Below, piece by piece: positions 1 through 7,277 of a stretch of DNA of 57,776 nucleotides; the stretch's first letter is position 1, and each line of letters opens with the position of its first letter. The translations under genes were made by a program, and so were the position numbers. The DNA is from CAYPGJ01 sp964638515. Its GTDB lineage: Bacteria > Planctomycetota > Phycisphaerae > Phycisphaerales > UBA1924. Location: NCBI GenBank assembly GCA_964638515.1, contig CAZWZL010000015.1, positions 1-57,776 of the forward strand. The letters run 5' to 3'. Below the pieces are notes generated by a model. That model did not search any database, was not told where the DNA came from, and saw nothing but the letters and a program-made list of their open reading frames with translations.

Positions 1-10
1 CCAGTTTCAT
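1..10 (-). CDS. Start of a PilO-like gene (partial, cut by window edge)
   Basis: An ATG on the minus strand at 10-8 overlaps the TGA stop of the pilN-like gene in an ATGA arrangement, and the first codons read M-K-L before the window ends. In type IV pilus operons pilO follows pilN directly, so this is most likely the first codons of pilO. Only about three codons are visible, so the identity rests on gene order alone. Confidence 0.3.
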
Positions 11-630
11 GGGGCTTTGTCTGACGCGGCGAGCGGTGAGCGGGAGGCCAGATTGACTTCGAGCGTGAGCGCGAATTCGCGCACGGTGAGGCCGCTGAGA
101 TCGCGCGGGCGCGAATACTCGAGGGTGGCGCGATCGAAGAGTGGGTGCTGATCGAGGTTGGCCACCAGAGAGGCGATGTCGAGATCGGAGCGTGCGAAGC
201 CCGAGAGCTCGAGAATCAGCGTGACCGGGGAGGGTGGGAGGGGCGCCTCGGCGGGGTTAGGGGGCGCCGAGGCGAATGAGGGCGTGAGAGCGAGCGAGTT
301 GAGTGCGATTGTGGTTGGCAGGGACTCGGCGATGACGGCCAGAAGATCGGAGGTGAGCACCGGCAGGGCGAGCTTTGCATTGAACGACACCGTGCGGGAG
401 AGCTGCTGAATGTCGGCCTGGATGGCGATGAGCCGCGAGGAAGCCTCGGCGTCGAGCGTCGCTTCGCGTTCGAGGCGCGCGGTGTTCGATCGGAATGATG
501 CCTGCTGCACGCGCAGCCCGAGCGTGATGAGCACAAGGATCACGCCCGAGGCGGCATAGAGGATGATCCAGCGCGCGAGGGATCGCCTTGCCGAGATCTT
601 TGCGCGAATTGGGGCGGGCAGGAGGTTCAC
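7..630 (-). CDS. pilN: PilN-like type IV pilus / type II secretion assembly protein
   Basis: About 207 residues, GTG start. The N-terminus MNLLP followed by a basic stretch and one membrane segment (residues about 22-40, WIILYAASGVILVLITL) and then a helical periplasmic domain is the classic PilN layout. PilN binds PilM in the cytoplasm through its MNLLP-type N-terminus and pairs with PilO in the periplasm to link the inner-membrane platform to the secretin. It lies 9 bases downstream of the pilM-like gene and overlaps the next gene by ATGA, so the genes form one operon. The sequence is not detailed enough to separate a type IV pilus from a type II secretion system (GspL C-terminal part is equivalent). 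The overall call is firm at the family level. Confidence 0.8.
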   Translation of the reverse strand: MNLLPAPIRAKISARRSLARWIILYAASGVILVLITLGLRVQQASFRSNTARLEREATLDAEASSRLIAIQADIQQLSRTVSFNAKLALPVLTSDLLAVIAESLPTTIALNSLALTPSFASAPPNPAEAPLPPSPVTLILELSGFARSDLDIASLVANLDQHPLFDRATLEYSRPRDLSGLTVREFALTLEVNLASRSPLAASDKAP

Positions 631-639
631 TTGGGTTGC

Positions 640-1797
640 TCAGGCGGCCTTGGATCGGGGCAGAAGCGTGCTAAGGCGGCGAACTAGCCCGGAATCCTGG
701 CGGGCGGTGTCGAGTCGGAGCGAAAGCCCGGCGGCCACGGCCCATTGGTTGAGGGCGCCGCGGCGGTCTGCGCCCGCGAATGAAGCGTGCGCGAGATCGA
801 CTCCTTCGAGTGGTCGGGCGAGGCGTGTCGGGATATCGGTGGCCTCTCGGACGATGTCGGCCAGATGTGGTTCGGCGGCCTCGCCGCCGACGAGCAGAAT
901 CTCCTGAGGGCGATCTCCGCGAAAGGTGACGAGCAGATAGCGGACGCAGAGGGCGATTTCGTGCGCGAGATCGGCCAGGGTTGGTCGAACGGCGTCGAAG
1001 ACGGCGCGGTCGATGCGCGGATCGACGGCTGCGGAAGCGTCGTCGGTGGCGGCGCGTTGGCGATCGCGGCGCAGTTCCGCGACGGATTCGATGTCCATGT
1101 TGAGGCGTTGGGCTGCGGCCTCGTCGAGAAGGCGTCCTCCGAAGTCGAGGGGTTTGACGAAGGCGACGGACGAGCCGCGGATCGCGAGGACCGTGGACGT
1201 GGCCCAGCCGACGTCGATGACGAGCCTGAGACTGCGCTGGTCATCCTGCCGTCGAAAGAACCTTCCGACGGCTCGGGAGAGCGCGAGAAAGGAGGGCTCC
1301 ACCGCCACGGGCAGGATGTTGTGTTCGAGCAGCGCGTCGACGATGCATCCGACATCGGCGTGTGAGGCGCCGGCCAGGATGATTTCCTCTCGGATCTCAT
1401 CTCCCTGGCGGACCTGGCCGCCTCGGAGCCAACCGATCTCCGCGTCCGGGGTATCGAATCCGAGGCGTTGTGCGCCGTCGACGCGCACCGCTTTGTCCGT
1501 CTCGGGATCGGAGAGGACGGGGAATCGGACGGATCGTGTTCGGACGAGGCGATCGTCGATGGAGAGCACGCATTGCCGCCCGATGAACCCCGCGGTGTCG
1601 ATCCGGCGGGCGACGGCCTTCGCCATTGCGGCGGCCTGCTCGTGCGGGTCTTCGACAGGCTCGCTCACGGCGGCGCGCGCGGCGCCGACCACGGAGAGCG
1701 CGCCGCGGAATCGGCGCAGCTGGAGGAGCTTGGCGCCGCTGGAGCCGAGGTCGAGCCCGATGGGGAGGGTGCCGGGATGAATCCAGCGTTGCAGCAT
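640..1797 (-). CDS. pilM: PilM-like actin-fold pilus assembly ATPase
   Basis: 385 residues from the ATG at 1797. I chose this start because the residues upstream in the same frame are arginine-rich shadow sequence, while the protein from here begins MLQRW and reaches the first phosphate-binding loop GLDLGSSGAK at residues 14-23, as in the PilM/FtsA family. A second actin-like phosphate loop (LVIDVGWATS) and a late glycine-rich motif (EILLVGGEA) follow. PilM is a cytoplasmic actin-fold protein that binds nucleotide and the N-terminus of PilN. It sits between a small anchored protein upstream and pilN downstream. Family assignment is strong from motifs and context. Confidence 0.85.
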   Translation of the reverse strand: MLQRWIHPGTLPIGLDLGSSGAKLLQLRRFRGALSVVGAARAAVSEPVEDPHEQAAAMAKAVARRIDTAGFIGRQCVLSIDDRLVRTRSVRFPVLSDPETDKAVRVDGAQRLGFDTPDAEIGWLRGGQVRQGDEIREEIILAGASHADVGCIVDALLEHNILPVAVEPSFLALSRAVGRFFRRQDDQRSLRLVIDVGWATSTVLAIRGSSVAFVKPLDFGGRLLDEAAAQRLNMDIESVAELRRDRQRAATDDASAAVDPRIDRAVFDAVRPTLADLAHEIALCVRYLLVTFRGDRPQEILLVGGEAAEPHLADIVREATDIPTRLARPLEGVDLAHASFAGADRRGALNQWAVAAGLSLRLDTARQDSGLVRRLSTLLPRSKAA

Positions 1798-1808
1798 GCG
1801 TGTGCGGA

Positions 1809-2087
1809 TCAGCGGGCCTGGCTGTCGGGCTGGACGACCTGCACCTTGACGCGGCCCGACGAGAGCGCGTCGCGGATGGCTTCGGTGGCGGTCGTGAGGC
1901 GCTGCAACTCGGCGATCATGCGAGATCGATCGTCGGCGGGATTCGCGAGTCCGGGAGCCGGAGCGGCGATGGCGCGATCGAGTCTGCTGGCCGCTGGCAG
2001 CGCGGCGCCGACGAGCGCGCCGAGCACGAATGCAATGGCCAGAGCGGGAGAGAGAGTGCGACGCTTGGTGTGTTCTGATGATGGCAT
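1809..2087 (-). CDS. Small single-pass membrane protein in pilus operon
   Basis: 92 residues from the ATG at 2087, which is preceded by GGGAG at a normal distance; longer in-frame extensions upstream look non-coding. There is one hydrophobic segment (about residues 13-32, SPALAIAFVLGALVGAAL) after a basic N-terminus, then a short helical tail (MIAELQRLTTATEAIRDAL) ending in a beta-like VKVQVVQ. It lies 11 bases before pilM on the same strand. I do not recognise a family. It could be a small structural component of the pilus platform or an unrelated anchored protein; its position suggests the former. Confidence 0.6.
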   Translation of the reverse strand: MPSSEHTKRRTLSPALAIAFVLGALVGAALPAASRLDRAIAAPAPGLANPADDRSRMIAELQRLTTATEAIRDALSSGRVKVQVVQPDSQAR

Positions 2088-2269
2088 GGAGATGCTCCCG
2101 ATGCGGCTCGATCCGCTGAGGAAACATCGGACGTTGGCGCAGAAGACTGGGGGAATAGCGGCAAAAAATGGAAGAGCGGCGCGAGGCGTTGGTCCGTCGC
2201 CCGCTGGGCGAGAGAACCGACGCATCGTGCCGCTCCGGTGGTGCGAAACCATCGCGAGCGAGGCGTTGT

Positions 2270-2722
2270 TTACTCGTGCTGGAACTTGCCGTCGGGGAAC
2301 CCTGCGACGGGCGCCGGGTTGAAGCCGACGGACCAGAAGTTGCCGGCGTTATCGGTGGCCCAGCCTGCTGTGGCGGCGGCCTTGGTCACCGCCATGGCGG
2401 CCGCGGTTCCGACGATCAGATTCGACTTGGCGACGTAGGAGTTGTAAGGCTCGGACTTGAGGTACTTCTGGGCGATGAGGACTCCCCAGCCGTTGTTGTT
2501 GGGTGACGGGGCGGACTCGCCGAGGACCGGGTAGGTACCGGCGTTCTGGACTCTGAACAGCTCGGTTTGAGCAGCCATTGTCTGGAGCTGCGACTTGAGC
2601 GCGGATTTCACTGCGGAATCGGAGGCATTGGAGAACTGCGGGATGACGACGGCGGCGAGAATCCCGAGGATCACGACGACGATGAGCAGTTCAACGAGCG
2701 TGAAGGCGTTTCGATGGTTCAT
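2270..2722 (-). CDS. Type IV prepilin / GspG-like major pseudopilin
   Basis: 150 residues with a textbook class III signal: a six-residue leader MNHRNA, cleavage before F7, glutamate at mature position 5 (FTLVE), then a hydrophobic helix LLIVVVILGILAAVVIPQF. A strong Shine-Dalgarno AGGAG stands six bases before the ATG. The C-terminal half (NNNGWGVLIAQKYLKSEPYN) resembles small GspG-like or short pilin globular domains. The product would be processed by a PilD-type peptidase and assembled into a pilus or pseudopilus by the PilM/N/O platform encoded downstream. 182 bases separate it from the next gene, so it may be expressed at a higher level than the platform genes. No disulfide-forming cysteines are visible. 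Confidence 0.85.
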   Translation of the reverse strand: MNHRNAFTLVELLIVVVILGILAAVVIPQFSNASDSAVKSALKSQLQTMAAQTELFRVQNAGTYPVLGESAPSPNNNGWGVLIAQKYLKSEPYNSYVAKSNLIVGTAAAMAVTKAAATAGWATDNAGNFWSVGFNPAPVAGFPDGKFQHE

Positions 2723-2969
2723 GGTGTACTCCTGACAATGCCTCTACTGGGTTATTGGTCTCGCGTGCGCGCCCGGGATCCTGTTTGGCACAGCAACCAT
2801 CGCGAATGACACTCTCCGATCGGCGAAGGCGGGCGACTACTTCAGATGCTGGGAGAAAGTCGGCCTGATTTCCGCGTATCTGGAGCGAGTGATCCATCGC
2901 TCGAATGGCAAACCGACGGCCGAGGCGGCGGCCGGAGTCGATTGAGCGCTTTGTGGTTATGGGGACGTC

Positions 2970-3548
2970 TCAGGCGAGGATGTTCGTCGCGGACTCGATA
3001 GCCTGCACGACCTGCCGGACCTGGAAGGGCTTCTTGAGGAAACCCTCGAAACCTTGAGCGCGGAGCTGGGCGGCCTGGCCGTCCGTGAGCTTGCCGGACA
3101 TTGCGACGATGCGGGTCATCTGCAGGTCGTCGTTGGCTCGGACGAGCGAGGCAACGTGTCGAGCATCCCCCTCTGCCAGGTGGATGTCGAGCAGGATGAC
3201 ATGCGGCTTGAAGCGCTCGCACTCCAGACCGGCCTGGAAGCCGGTGGTGGCGGTTCGGACGGAGTAATTCGTCTGCTCGGAGAGAACCTTGTGGAGGGCG
3301 TCGACGATGTCGCGCTCGTCGTCGACCACCAGGACCCGGGTCTGACCGGTCTGCAGACCGTCCAGGGGGATCCCGTGATCCTTCATGAACTTGATGAGGT
3401 GATTGAGGGGGATTCGACGGTCTTTGGAGCCGGGGATCCGATAGCCCTTGAGCTGGCCGGAATCGAACCACTTCGAGACGGTGCGCGGAGCCACGTTGCA
3501 CACCTTGGCGACTTCCCCGGTTGTGAGAACATCCTTCGCGAACGCCAT
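2970..3548 (-). CDS. Response regulator with N-terminal excisionase/MerR-type HTH
   Basis: 192 residues. Residues 8-55 form a helix-turn-helix of the excisionase/BldC type (LTTGEVAKVCNVAPRTVSKW, then a basic wing and IPLNHLIKFM). Residues 70-190 are a receiver domain: acidic pair D76-D77, phospho-acceptor D121 (VILLDIH), S151 and K173 all present, so it should be phosphorylatable. The order DNA-binding first, receiver second is the reverse of normal response regulators. No kinase lies nearby, so the partner is encoded elsewhere. It is upstream of the pilin gene on the same strand, separated by about 250 bases, so it may regulate pilus genes, but this is inference. Confidence 0.85.
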   Translation of the reverse strand: MAFAKDVLTTGEVAKVCNVAPRTVSKWFDSGQLKGYRIPGSKDRRIPLNHLIKFMKDHGIPLDGLQTGQTRVLVVDDERDIVDALHKVLSEQTNYSVRTATTGFQAGLECERFKPHVILLDIHLAEGDARHVASLVRANDDLQMTRIVAMSGKLTDGQAAQLRAQGFEGFLKKPFQVRQVVQAIESATNILA

Positions 3549-3715
3549 ACGGAGGGTCTCGTCTCTTAAGGGGTGCGTGGCGTGCGAGGCAACCGGAGCC
3601 CCAGCGACGCAACAAGCATCGGCGGGCCTGTGCGCAGTCTTGACGCGGCTGATCGGCAGGGGCGCGAGATTCCGGCTATCGGGACGTTGGATGGGGGTTT
3701 GGGCGAGAGTGATGG

Positions 3716-3743
3716 TTGACGGGAGGGGGTGGGGTCGTATCTT
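3716..3743 (+). promoter_or_regulatory. Candidate sigma70-type promoter for the HEAT-repeat gene
   Basis: TTGACG at 3716-3721 and TATCTT at 3738-3743 are separated by 16 bases, close to the housekeeping consensus. It would start transcription near 3750, giving a leader of about 125 bases before the GTG at 3878. That leader contains a strong hairpin (CCCGAGC/GCTCGGG with a 3-base loop, around 3820-3837). Confidence 0.45.
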
Positions 3744-3877
3744 CTGCGGCCGAGGCTAGGCGGTGTATCGCGGTTCCTGGAAAGGGATCAACCGTCGAGC
3801 GCGGGGTGCGTACCGACAAGCCCGAGCACCGCTCGGGGGCAAGACCCGGAGCAAGAACGGGGCAACAGGAGCAGGCG

Positions 3878-6067
3878 GTGTTGGAACAGATCAAGCGTGG
3901 CTCGGGGCGTCGGATGCTGGTGGGCGTGGCGGTGCTCTGCGGCGTGTGCGCGGGAGTCGGCTCACCGGTCGTGGCTCAGGAGGGGGGGGCGGCGATCAAC
4001 GGCGCCACCAACCAGCAACTCCTGACGGACTTCATCCACTATGTGAAGATTGACCAGAAGGAGCTGGCCGCGTCTTACGGGCGGGCTCTGCTGGAGCGCG
4101 GGCTGAGCCCGGAGGAGTTCCTCGGGTTGGTGGAGGACTCCCCGCAGGCCACGCAGCGGTTTGATGAAGCGGTGCGTCAGGCGTTGCGCGATCCGGCGCT
4201 CGAAGCGCTGGCCGCGGAGTTATTCGGGCAGTTTCGGCAGGGCCAGATGGACCGAGCCCGAAACCCGGAAGAGATCTCCAAGAGCATCGCGTTGCTCGAT
4301 GACACGCAGCGGGCGCGGATGCTGGCGCGGCAGCGGCTTGCCGCGGCGGGTGAGTATGCGACGCCGCAACTGCTCGAGGCGTTGTCGCGGGGCGAGGCGT
4401 ACCTGGTCCAGCGGGCGGCTGAGGACCTGCTGGTCGACATGGGGGGTGACGTGGTGGCTCCGCTGTGCGCGGCGTTGTTGCACGTGGAGCCAACTCTGCA
4501 GGAGCGGCTTTGTCGGACCCTCGGTCGCATCGGGCGATCATCGGCGCTGCCCTTCCTGATTGAAACGCACGCCGGCGCTACGAGCGATGCCGTCAAGAGC
4601 GCGGCGTTGGAGGCGATCGGCCGGATCGGAGGTCTCCCGGAAGGCAAGGGGGTTGCGGGCCTGTACGTGGATCTGGCGGAGCGGTATGCGGGCGAGTCGG
4701 CGGAGTTGACGAGGTTCCCGGGCGAGTCGCACCAGTTGGTGTGGTCTTATGAATCGGGCGTCGGGCTGTTCGCGACGCCAGTGCGCAGCGAGGTGTTCCA
4801 CGAGGCCATGGCGATGGCCCTGACGGAGCATGCTCTCGGTCTGGACCCGGAAGTGCGGGGCGCGGCCGGGCTGTGGATCGCGTCGAACATTTCGCGCGAG
4901 CTGGACGCGCCGGAGGGGTATGAGAACCCGGTGTATCCGGCGAGCCGTCGAGATGCGATGTACTACGCCGTGGCCTCGGGCGCATCGGTGATGGACGGTG
5001 TGCTGGGGCGAGCGTTGGGGTCACGGGACACGGCGCTGGCTCGCGTGGCGATACGGGCCTTGAATCAGACGGCGGGGGGTCGGTCGATGGCGAGCGCGGC
5101 GTCGGAGGGGTCGTCGCTGGCCTCGGCATTGACGTATCCCGATCGGCGGGTGCAGGTGGAGGCGGCGTTGGCGTTGGCCGGATCTGCTCCGGCATCAGAG
5201 TTCGTGGGGTCGGATCGCGTGACGCCGATTCTGGGCGCTGCGATTCGTGACGCGGGCGCTCGGTTCGCCCTGGTGATTTCGACGGATCCGGAACGACGAC
5301 AGGCGCTTCAGCGGATGACGGAGTCGGCCGGATACACGTCTTTGGCTCCGGCGCCTTCGCTGGATGAGGCGGCCGGGGCGGTCGCGGACGCGTCGGGCGT
5401 TGATCTGATCGTTTCGGAGGGCACGGGAACCGCGATGGAGGCGTTGATCGCCGGGGCTCGAAGCTCGGCCAAGCTCGGAGCCACCCCCATCCTGGCATTG
5501 CTTCCGCATGCGTCTTTCAACGAGCTGCTATCGAAGTACGAGCGCGATCCGCTGACGCGTTTGGCGCGTGAGGGCGTGTCTTCCGCGCAGCTGCAGGAGG
5601 CTGCGGTGGCGCTCGTGGAGCGGGCGTCCGGGCCGGTGTGGAGCGAGGACGAAGCGCTCACCTATTCGTTGCGAGCGTTGCGCGCCCTTCGAGACATGGC
5701 GATCGAGGGCTCGAGCGTGTTCCGCGTCGAGGATGCGCTGCGTCCGCTGTTGAGCGCGCTCGGACAGCGGGCGGGTCGGGTTCGTCTGGAGGTTGCGGAC
5801 GTGCTTTCGAGGATCCCGGCGCCGGAAGCTCAGCAGGGCGTGATGGACGGCGCGTTGGATGCGAGCGGGGATGAGCGCCTGCTGCTGCTGGAGCGGGTCG
5901 GCCACTCGGCGCGCCGATTCGGCAATATGCTCGATGATCGGCAGCTTCGCCGGCTCGTGGAGTTGACGCGCGGCCCGGATGATCGTGAGGCCACCGGGGC
6001 GGCCGCGCTGATGGGAGCGCTCGACCTGCCGGGCAGCCAGCTGGCGCCGCTGATTCTCTCAAAGTGA
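3878..6067 (+). CDS. Secreted HEAT-repeat protein with embedded degenerate receiver domain
   Basis: 729 residues from a GTG at 3878 preceded by GGAG six bases upstream; this start gives a proper signal peptide (RRMLVGVAVLCGVCAGVGSPVVAQE). The mature protein is alpha-helical with HEAT/PBS-type repeats (for example LVDMGGDVVAPLCAALL, ALEAIGRIGGL, QRAGRVRLEVADVLSRI). Between the repeats, at about residues 460-590, lies a receiver-like alpha/beta segment (FALVISTDPERRQALQRM, VDLIVSEGTG, PILALLP) in which the usual phospho-aspartate position reads Ser-Glu. HEAT scaffolds bind proteins; a phosphorylation role is unlikely because the protein appears exported and the key aspartate is missing. It ends in a GTGA overlap with a possible start of the next gene. 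Function unknown. Confidence 0.75.
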   Translation: MLEQIKRGSGRRMLVGVAVLCGVCAGVGSPVVAQEGGAAINGATNQQLLTDFIHYVKIDQKELAASYGRALLERGLSPEEFLGLVEDSPQATQRFDEAVRQALRDPALEALAAELFGQFRQGQMDRARNPEEISKSIALLDDTQRARMLARQRLAAAGEYATPQLLEALSRGEAYLVQRAAEDLLVDMGGDVVAPLCAALLHVEPTLQERLCRTLGRIGRSSALPFLIETHAGATSDAVKSAALEAIGRIGGLPEGKGVAGLYVDLAERYAGESAELTRFPGESHQLVWSYESGVGLFATPVRSEVFHEAMAMALTEHALGLDPEVRGAAGLWIASNISRELDAPEGYENPVYPASRRDAMYYAVASGASVMDGVLGRALGSRDTALARVAIRALNQTAGGRSMASAASEGSSLASALTYPDRRVQVEAALALAGSAPASEFVGSDRVTPILGAAIRDAGARFALVISTDPERRQALQRMTESAGYTSLAPAPSLDEAAGAVADASGVDLIVSEGTGTAMEALIAGARSSAKLGATPILALLPHASFNELLSKYERDPLTRLAREGVSSAQLQEAAVALVERASGPVWSEDEALTYSLRALRALRDMAIEGSSVFRVEDALRPLLSALGQRAGRVRLEVADVLSRIPAPEAQQGVMDGALDASGDERLLLLERVGHSARRFGNMLDDRQLRRLVELTRGPDDREATGAAALMGALDLPGSQLAPLILSK

Positions 6068-6108
6068 TTCGGCCGAGCGCCCGGGTGAGAGGCGCGGGAG
6101 GGCCCGCG

Positions 6109-6918
6109 ATGGAGCGCGGGGCATCGCTGCTGAGCATTGAAGCGTTGACGGTTGCGTTCCGCTCGGGTGGCGGCGCGTTGTCTCGCGGCAAGATGCAACT
6201 TGCGGTGGATGGGGTGTCCCTCCGAGTCGGCCACGGGGAATTCGTGGGGCTGATCGGTGAATCCGGTTCCGGAAAAACGACCATCGCGCGCGCCGTGATG
6301 CGTCTGGTCCCGCCGATGAAGGGGCGTGTGGTCTTTGACGGCACGGACGTCTGGGCCTCGCGCAGTCGCGAGTTGCGACGATTGCGTCGGGAGATGCAGA
6401 TCGTGTTTCAAGATGCCGGGGGAGCCCTCAGCCCGCGATTGCGGATCGGGAACATTGTGGCAGAGCCTCTGATGGTGCACGGGGAGGTCCGGAGGAGTGA
6501 ACGACGTCGACGTGTGCTTGAGGCGATGGATCTATGCGGCCTGTCTTCAACGCTGGTTTCGCGCAGGCCCCATGAGTTGTCGGGCGGGCAGCGTCAGCGG
6601 GTGCTGATCGCGCGGGCGCTCGTGGTGCGGCCGCGCCTTCTGATCTGCGATGAGCCGACGAGCGCGCTGGACGTGTCGGTGCAAGCGCAGGTGCTGAATC
6701 TGCTGAAAGACCTTCGGGCGTCGTTCGGGCTGGCGGCATTGGTGGTGACGCACGACATGGGCGTGGTCAGTTTTCTGTGTGATCGGGTGGTTGTGCTGCG
6801 CGCGGGTCGGGTCGTCGAGGATGGCGGGCGAGAGACGGTGCTGCGCGAGCCGAGAGAGTCTTACACCCGGGCGTTGCTTGACGCATCGCTGGACCCATCG
6901 GCCCGGCGCGCATCTTGA
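6109..6918 (+). CDS. ABC transporter ATPase, OppF/DppF type
   Basis: 269 residues from the ATG at 6109, which has GGGAGG seven bases upstream; a GTG at 6064 overlapping the previous stop is the alternative start. It has Walker A GESGSGKTT (residues 50-58), a Q-loop (IVFQD), signature LSGGQRQRV, Walker B LLICDEPTSALD and H-loop THDM. Length and motifs, including the TSALDVSVQAQVLNLL stretch, match the oligopeptide/dipeptide/nickel ATPases OppF and DppF. No permease, partner OppD or binding protein lies next to it, so it is an orphan ATPase here. Its substrate cannot be assigned; because a riboswitch-led operon begins right after it, it is probably not part of the B12 unit. Confidence 0.85.
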   Translation: MERGASLLSIEALTVAFRSGGGALSRGKMQLAVDGVSLRVGHGEFVGLIGESGSGKTTIARAVMRLVPPMKGRVVFDGTDVWASRSRELRRLRREMQIVFQDAGGALSPRLRIGNIVAEPLMVHGEVRRSERRRRVLEAMDLCGLSSTLVSRRPHELSGGQRQRVLIARALVVRPRLLICDEPTSALDVSVQAQVLNLLKDLRASFGLAALVVTHDMGVVSFLCDRVVVLRAGRVVEDGGRETVLREPRESYTRALLDASLDPSARRAS

Positions 6919-6942
6919 CAGGGGGCTGTGGGGTGGTAGGTT
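6915..6942 (+). promoter_or_regulatory. Candidate promoter of the cobalamin operon
   Basis: A perfect TTGACA at 6915-6920 overlaps the stop codon of the ATPase gene and is followed after 16 bases by TAGGTT at 6937-6942. Transcription would begin at about 6949, almost exactly where the 5' strand of the riboswitch P1 helix begins. The -10 element matches only half of the consensus. Confidence 0.4.
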
Positions 6943-6946
6943 GAGG

Positions 6947-7127
6947 GCGTTCAACGGAACCCCGGAGCGCGGGAGCGTCGAGGGGTGAAAAGGGAAGTGC
7001 GGTGAAATTCCGCCGCGGTCGCGCCGCCGTGATGGGCACGAACGTCCACTCCTTGGGAGCCACTGTGCTGAGAGGCATGGGAAGGCCGAGTGGGCGAGCC
7101 CGAAGCCGGAAGACCTGCCGTTGACGC
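6947..7127 (+). promoter_or_regulatory. Cobalamin (vitamin B12) riboswitch
   Basis: The RNA shows the conserved cobalamin aptamer blocks in order: AAAGGGAAGTGCGGTGAAA (near 6979), CCGCCGCGGTCGCGCCGCCGT (near 7011), TTGGGAGCCACTGT (near 7053), GGCATGGGAAGGC (near 7074) and the B12-box end GAAGCCGGAAGACCTGCC (7102-7119). Closing helix P1 can be drawn between GCGTTCAACGG at 6947-6957 and CCGTTGACGC at 7118-7127 with one bulged base. This class binds adenosyl- or methylcobalamin and usually shuts down B12 uptake genes when the vitamin is plentiful. The downstream operon ends with btuFCD, which fits perfectly. The class call is firm; the cofactor form preferred is not predictable by eye. Confidence 0.92.
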
Positions 7128-7217
7128 GTGTCGTTCGCCCTCGCGTTGTGGGGCGTCGGCGCGGCGTCTGCGCGCTCCCGGCTGACGTTCCGCCCCGGCG
7201 AAAACCCCAGCGAGTGG

Positions 7218-7239
7218 CGAGAGTTGAGTGGAACTCTCG
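7218..7239 (+). promoter_or_regulatory. Hairpin between riboswitch and first gene, possible expression platform
   Basis: CGAGAGTT at 7218-7225 pairs perfectly with AACTCTCG at 7232-7239 around a 6-base loop GAGTGG. It lies between the aptamer and the first start codon and is not followed by a T-run, so a translational or Rho-dependent mechanism is more likely than an intrinsic terminator. Confidence 0.35.
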
Positions 7240-7277
7240 GGAGCCGTCCTGCGCGATTCAGGGCGAACCATGGGCTG

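Noticed and set aside
2736..2945. 70-codon plus-strand open stretch between pilin and regulator genes
   Set aside because: No ATG or GTG start with a ribosome site; only part reads like protein. Could be a gene remnant but cannot be supported.
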